A DNA stretch of 17,501 nt, taken from contig DAOPJM010000037.1 in NCBI GenBank assembly GCA_035399665.1, positions 1 through 17,501 of the forward strand. The letters run 5' to 3'. The notes beneath the pieces are model-generated. The model did no database searches. It was not told where the DNA came from and was given only the letters and a program-made list of their open reading frames with translations. The DNA comes from DAOPJM01 sp035399665 (GTDB taxonomy: Bacteria > Bacillota > Clostridia > Christensenellales > CAG-138). Position numbers and translations under genes: made by a program. Position 1 is the stretch's first letter. The number at the start of each line of letters is the position of its first letter. Shown here one piece after another: positions 15,268 through 17,501 of the stretch.

Positions 15268-16833
15268 ATGATTAAACTACCCAACGCGGGAGGCGAGGCC
15301 TTGGCCAAGGCGGTTGAGGCGGCGTATGAGCGCGGCGAGACCGACTACTCGCTAAAGCCCTTGAACCTTGTGGATGAGGACGGCAAAGCCTTGGGGCTTA
15401 TCAAGGCGGGCGACTCCGTTATATTCTGTTGCAGGCGCGGCGAACGCGAGACGGAGCTGACCGACGCCTTCACCGAGCCGGACTTTTCGGGCTTTGAGCG
15501 TGAGGAGCTGAAGCCGCTTGACTTTGTTATTCTCACCATGTACAGCGAAAAGTACACCTACCTGCCCGTGGCGTTCGCGCCCAGCAAGGTGCATAACACC
15601 CTTGCTCAAACCATATCCAAGGCGGGCAAGACCCAGCTCCATTGCGCCGAGAGCGAGAAGTTCGCGCACGTCACGTTCTTCTTCAACGGCGGCGAGGCCA
15701 AGCCCATAGAGGGCGAGACCGACATAAAGATTCAGTCCCTAAAGGGCATACCCTTCGAGCGGAAGCCCGAAATGCGCCTTCCCGACGTGGCGGACGAGGT
15801 GATAAAGGGACTTGTGAGCGGCTATGACTTCATCATCACCAACTTTGCGAACGGCGACGTCATAGGGCATACCTCCAACTGCGAAGCCAAGGTTGCGGCG
15901 GCGGAAGCTGTGAGCCGCAGCTTGGGCGTGGTACTTGAGGCGGCAAAGCGCGAGGGCTACACCGTGCTTGTCACCGCCGACCACGGCAATCTTGAGGTCA
16001 TGCGCACCAAGGAGGGCAAGCCCCATGTCGCGCACACCACCAACTTGGTCTACTGTGCGGCGCTGTCCCCGAACGCCAAGGTCGTCAAGGCCGAGGGCAA
16101 GTTAGCGGACGTCGCGCCCACCGTGCTTTCGTCCATGGGCTTGGACAAGCCCGACGACATGACGGGTTCGCCCCTGTTCGAGTTCGAGAAGCCCGCCAAG
16201 ACCCTGCTTATAGTCCTTGACGGCTGGGGCAAGGGCGAGGAGAACGACGACAATCCCATCTTCTTGGCCGACACCCCCGTTTGGGATGCTCTTATCGCCG
16301 ACAATCCCACGGTTCTGCTGCGCGCCTCGGGCGACGCGGTCGGACTGGAGCCTGTGAAGGCGGGCAATTCCGAGGCGGGGCATATCAACCTTGGCGCGGG
16401 CAGAGTGATACTTCAGGACGACGTAAGGCTTGACGCCGCCATGCGCGACGGCTCGTTCGGCAAGAATCCCGCGTTCGTCACCGCCCTTGAAAACGCGAGG
16501 GAGCGCGGCGGAGCTTTGCACCTTATCGGGCTTTTGACCAAGAAATCCTCTCACGGCTCCATGGACTATCCGCTTGCCCTTTTGGACATGGCAAAGGAGC
16601 GCGGCTTCGAAAACGTGTGCGTTCATATCATCTTCGACGGGCGTTCCACCGAGCCGGGGAGCGCGCCCGCCCTGCTTAGGGACTTCGGTTCCATCATGGA
16701 GGAAAAGGGCGTAGGATGCATGGTTTCCGGCGTGGGAAGGGGTGTCGCGCTCGACCGCGACCGCAACTGGGACAAGGTAAAATGTGCCTATAACTCTATG
16801 GTTTTGGGCATTGGTCAAGCTTATCGTAAATAA
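15268..16833 (+). CDS. gpmI: Circularly permuted cofactor-independent phosphoglycerate mutase (iPGM-like)
   Basis: 521 residues from the ATG at 15268 (AAGGAGG 6 bases upstream), close to the usual 510. iPGM interconverts 2- and 3-phosphoglycerate through a phosphoserine and two metal ions. Here the order is swapped: residues 18-303 match the second part of normal iPGM (AYERGETD; R57/R60; K131 in EKFAHVTFFFNGG; D197/H201 in NFANGDVIGHT; D238/H239 in TADHGN; H256 in AHTTN), and 311-516 match the first part (D318 in VLDGWG; nucleophile S368 in AGNSEAGH; H429; R459; R491/R497). The old C- and N-termini are joined by a short linker (304-311). All metal ligands are kept; the substrate-binding Asp after R459 is Ser460. 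Housekeeping glycolysis is possible, but the operon suggests another phosphorylated acid. Confidence 0.9.
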   Translation: MIKLPNAGGEALAKAVEAAYERGETDYSLKPLNLVDEDGKALGLIKAGDSVIFCCRRGERETELTDAFTEPDFSGFEREELKPLDFVILTMYSEKYTYLPVAFAPSKVHNTLAQTISKAGKTQLHCAESEKFAHVTFFFNGGEAKPIEGETDIKIQSLKGIPFERKPEMRLPDVADEVIKGLVSGYDFIITNFANGDVIGHTSNCEAKVAAAEAVSRSLGVVLEAAKREGYTVLVTADHGNLEVMRTKEGKPHVAHTTNLVYCAALSPNAKVVKAEGKLADVAPTVLSSMGLDKPDDMTGSPLFEFEKPAKTLLIVLDGWGKGEENDDNPIFLADTPVWDALIADNPTVLLRASGDAVGLEPVKAGNSEAGHINLGAGRVILQDDVRLDAAMRDGSFGKNPAFVTALENARERGGALHLIGLLTKKSSHGSMDYPLALLDMAKERGFENVCVHIIFDGRSTEPGSAPALLRDFGSIMEEKGVGCMVSGVGRGVALDRDRNWDKVKCAYNSMVLGIGQAYRK

Positions 16834-16836
16834 TGC

Positions 16837-16865
16837 TTGACAGATTCAAAAACTGTGGCTATAAT
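16837..16865 (+). promoter_or_regulatory. Consensus sigma-A promoter of the dehydrogenase gene
   Basis: TTGACA (16837-16842), 17-base spacer, TATAAT (16860-16865): a full consensus match, starting 4 bases after the mutase stop codon. No terminator separates it from the mutase gene, so readthrough is also possible. Confidence 0.9.
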
Positions 16866-16880
16866 TAGCTTATCGGTAGG

Positions 16881-16894
16881 CGCAAACGTTTGCG
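16881..16894. promoter_or_regulatory. LacI-type operator before the dehydrogenase gene
   Basis: CGCAAACGTTTGCG is a perfect 14-bp palindrome identical to the core of the operator at 12138-12159. It starts 15 bases after the -10 box, the same arrangement as at the other target promoters. Confidence 0.88.
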
Positions 16895-16913
16895 TGACCG
16901 CAAGGATGCAACT

Positions 16914-16929
16914 CCCCCGACAAAGGGGG
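16914..16929 (+). other. Leader hairpin CCCCC/GGGGG in the dehydrogenase mRNA
   Basis: CCCCC (16914-16918) and GGGGG (16925-16929) can pair around GACAAA in the 5' leader, between the operator and the ribosome binding site GAGGT. There is no T-tract, so it is not a terminator; it may protect the transcript 5' end. Confidence 0.35.
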
Positions 16930-16968
16930 TTATGAACCTAAATTTATTGAAAATGAGGTAAAAACACG

Positions 16969-17501
16969 ATGGCACAAAAGATGAGAGGCGTAACGCTTCA
17001 CGCAACATGGGATCCCAAGCCCGGCTTCAAGCTTGGCACAAAGGACATCGACCATGTCCAGACCTACCTCGGCAGTCAGGTTTGGAGAGATCCGTACATC
17101 ACCATTGACGAGTATGACGTTCCCGAGCCGGGTCCGGGTCAGGTTCTCATCAAGGTCAAGGCCTGCGGCATTTGCGGCAGCGATGTTCACATGGCGCAGA
17201 AGAAGGAGGATGGCTATATCTTCTATCCCGGTCTGACGGGCTTCCCCTGCATACTGGGTCATGAGCTTTCCGGCGTGGTCGTAAAGGCCGGCCCGGGCGC
17301 GAAGGACAAGGTCACCAACCGTGCTTTCGTGGGCGGCGAGATGGTCTGCGCGGAGGAAATGCTCTGGTGCGGTTCCTGCAAGCCCTGCGCCGATGGTTGG
17401 CCCAACCACTGCGAGCGTCTGGACGAGATAGGCTTCAACGTAAACGGCGCGTTCTGCGAGTACATCGTACTTCCCGACCGCTGCCTGTGGAGCCTTGAGC
17501 C
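16969..17501 (+). CDS. Zinc-dependent alcohol dehydrogenase, scyllo-inosose dehydrogenase (IolM)-like, partial
   Basis: The first 177 codons are present; the gene runs off the window. Start ATG with GAGGT 9 bases upstream. Medium-chain dehydrogenase marks: catalytic zinc Cys69 in GICGSDVH, GHE (97-99), and structural zinc cysteines 134, 137, 140 and 148 in the CGSCKPC...NHC stretch. The Rossmann NAD-binding half lies beyond the window. The unusual long N-terminus (HATWDPKPGFKLGTKDI) and segments GYIFYPGLTGFP, VCAEEMLWCG and GFNVNGAF match what I remember of TM0412 of Thermotoga maritima, the inositol-pathway scyllo-inosose dehydrogenase. A sorbitol- or threonine-type relative cannot be excluded. 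It has its own promoter and operator. Confidence 0.88.
   Translation, partial: MAQKMRGVTLHATWDPKPGFKLGTKDIDHVQTYLGSQVWRDPYITIDEYDVPEPGPGQVLIKVKACGICGSDVHMAQKKEDGYIFYPGLTGFPCILGHELSGVVVKAGPGAKDKVTNRAFVGGEMVCAEEMLWCGSCKPCADGWPNHCERLDEIGFNVNGAFCEYIVLPDRCLWSLE

Noticed and set aside
16102..16818. 238-residue open frame on the minus strand inside the mutase gene
   Set aside because: The plus-strand frame contains the conserved iPGM motifs; the minus frame has none and no start signals.
15268..16833. Fusion of two unrelated truncated genes, or a chimeric assembly, instead of a permuted iPGM
   Set aside because: The two parts together make exactly one complete iPGM with each catalytic residue once, in one continuous frame of normal length with a good ribosome binding site and a clean break point.
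8316..16894. CcpA cre sites as the first explanation of the palindromes
   Set aside because: The core resembles cre, but the sites lack the outer TG/CA, cluster in one locus and flank a LacI-family gene including its own promoter; CcpA is kept only as an alternative.
16895..16968. Riboswitch in the dehydrogenase leader
   Set aside because: Only about 75 bases with one 5-bp hairpin; no pattern of a known riboswitch class and no terminator or sequestering stem visible.

Overview
The window looks like chromosomal DNA of an anaerobic member of the Bacillota, probably an uncultured GC-rich gut-type clostridium. The reasons are strong AGGAGG ribosome binding sites, consensus sigma-A promoters (TTGACA, 17 bp, TATAAT-like), two lipoproteins with Bacillota-style signal peptides, and frequent AGG (Arg) and ATA (Ile) codons in otherwise GC-rich genes. 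This placement is inference; no rRNA or marker gene is present.

Layout. 1-450 holds no convincing gene but has a 22-bp tandem repeat and a terminator. On the minus strand follow a repeat-containing lipoprotein (451-1479), a ComEC-type metallo-beta-lactamase-fold protein overlapping a small membrane protein (1543-2980), a complete ABC importer of the Fe3+/sugar-phosphate (AfuABC-like) class (3138-7440), a HAD hydrolase (7506-8267), an MgtC-like membrane protein (8515-9210), a PfkB sugar kinase, a PHP phosphoesterase and a LacI-family regulator (9316-11949). Divergent from the regulator, on the plus strand, is an operon of four consecutive paralogous HAD hydrolases (12180-15185), then a phosphoglycerate-mutase-like protein whose two halves are in swapped order, a circular permutation (15268-16833), then a zinc alcohol dehydrogenase running off the window end (16969-17501) that resembles scyllo-inosose dehydrogenase of Thermotoga (IolM type).

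How it fits together. Four promoters (for the regulator itself, the HAD+ABC operon, the HAD array and the dehydrogenase) each carry a near-palindromic operator around CGCAAACGTTTGCG just downstream of a consensus promoter. They therefore look like one local regulon of the encoded LacI protein. The kinase and the dehydrogenase both resemble proteins I remember from the Thermotoga maritima inositol cluster (TM0415, TM0412). The importer class is known to include a sugar-phosphate transporter, and at least six predicted phosphate-ester enzymes are present. My working hypothesis is a locus for uptake and breakdown of a phosphorylated polyol or cyclitol (for example inositol phosphates); this is inference. 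The two standout observations are the circularly permuted iPGM and the LacI-controlled HAD array of five paralogs split over two operons.
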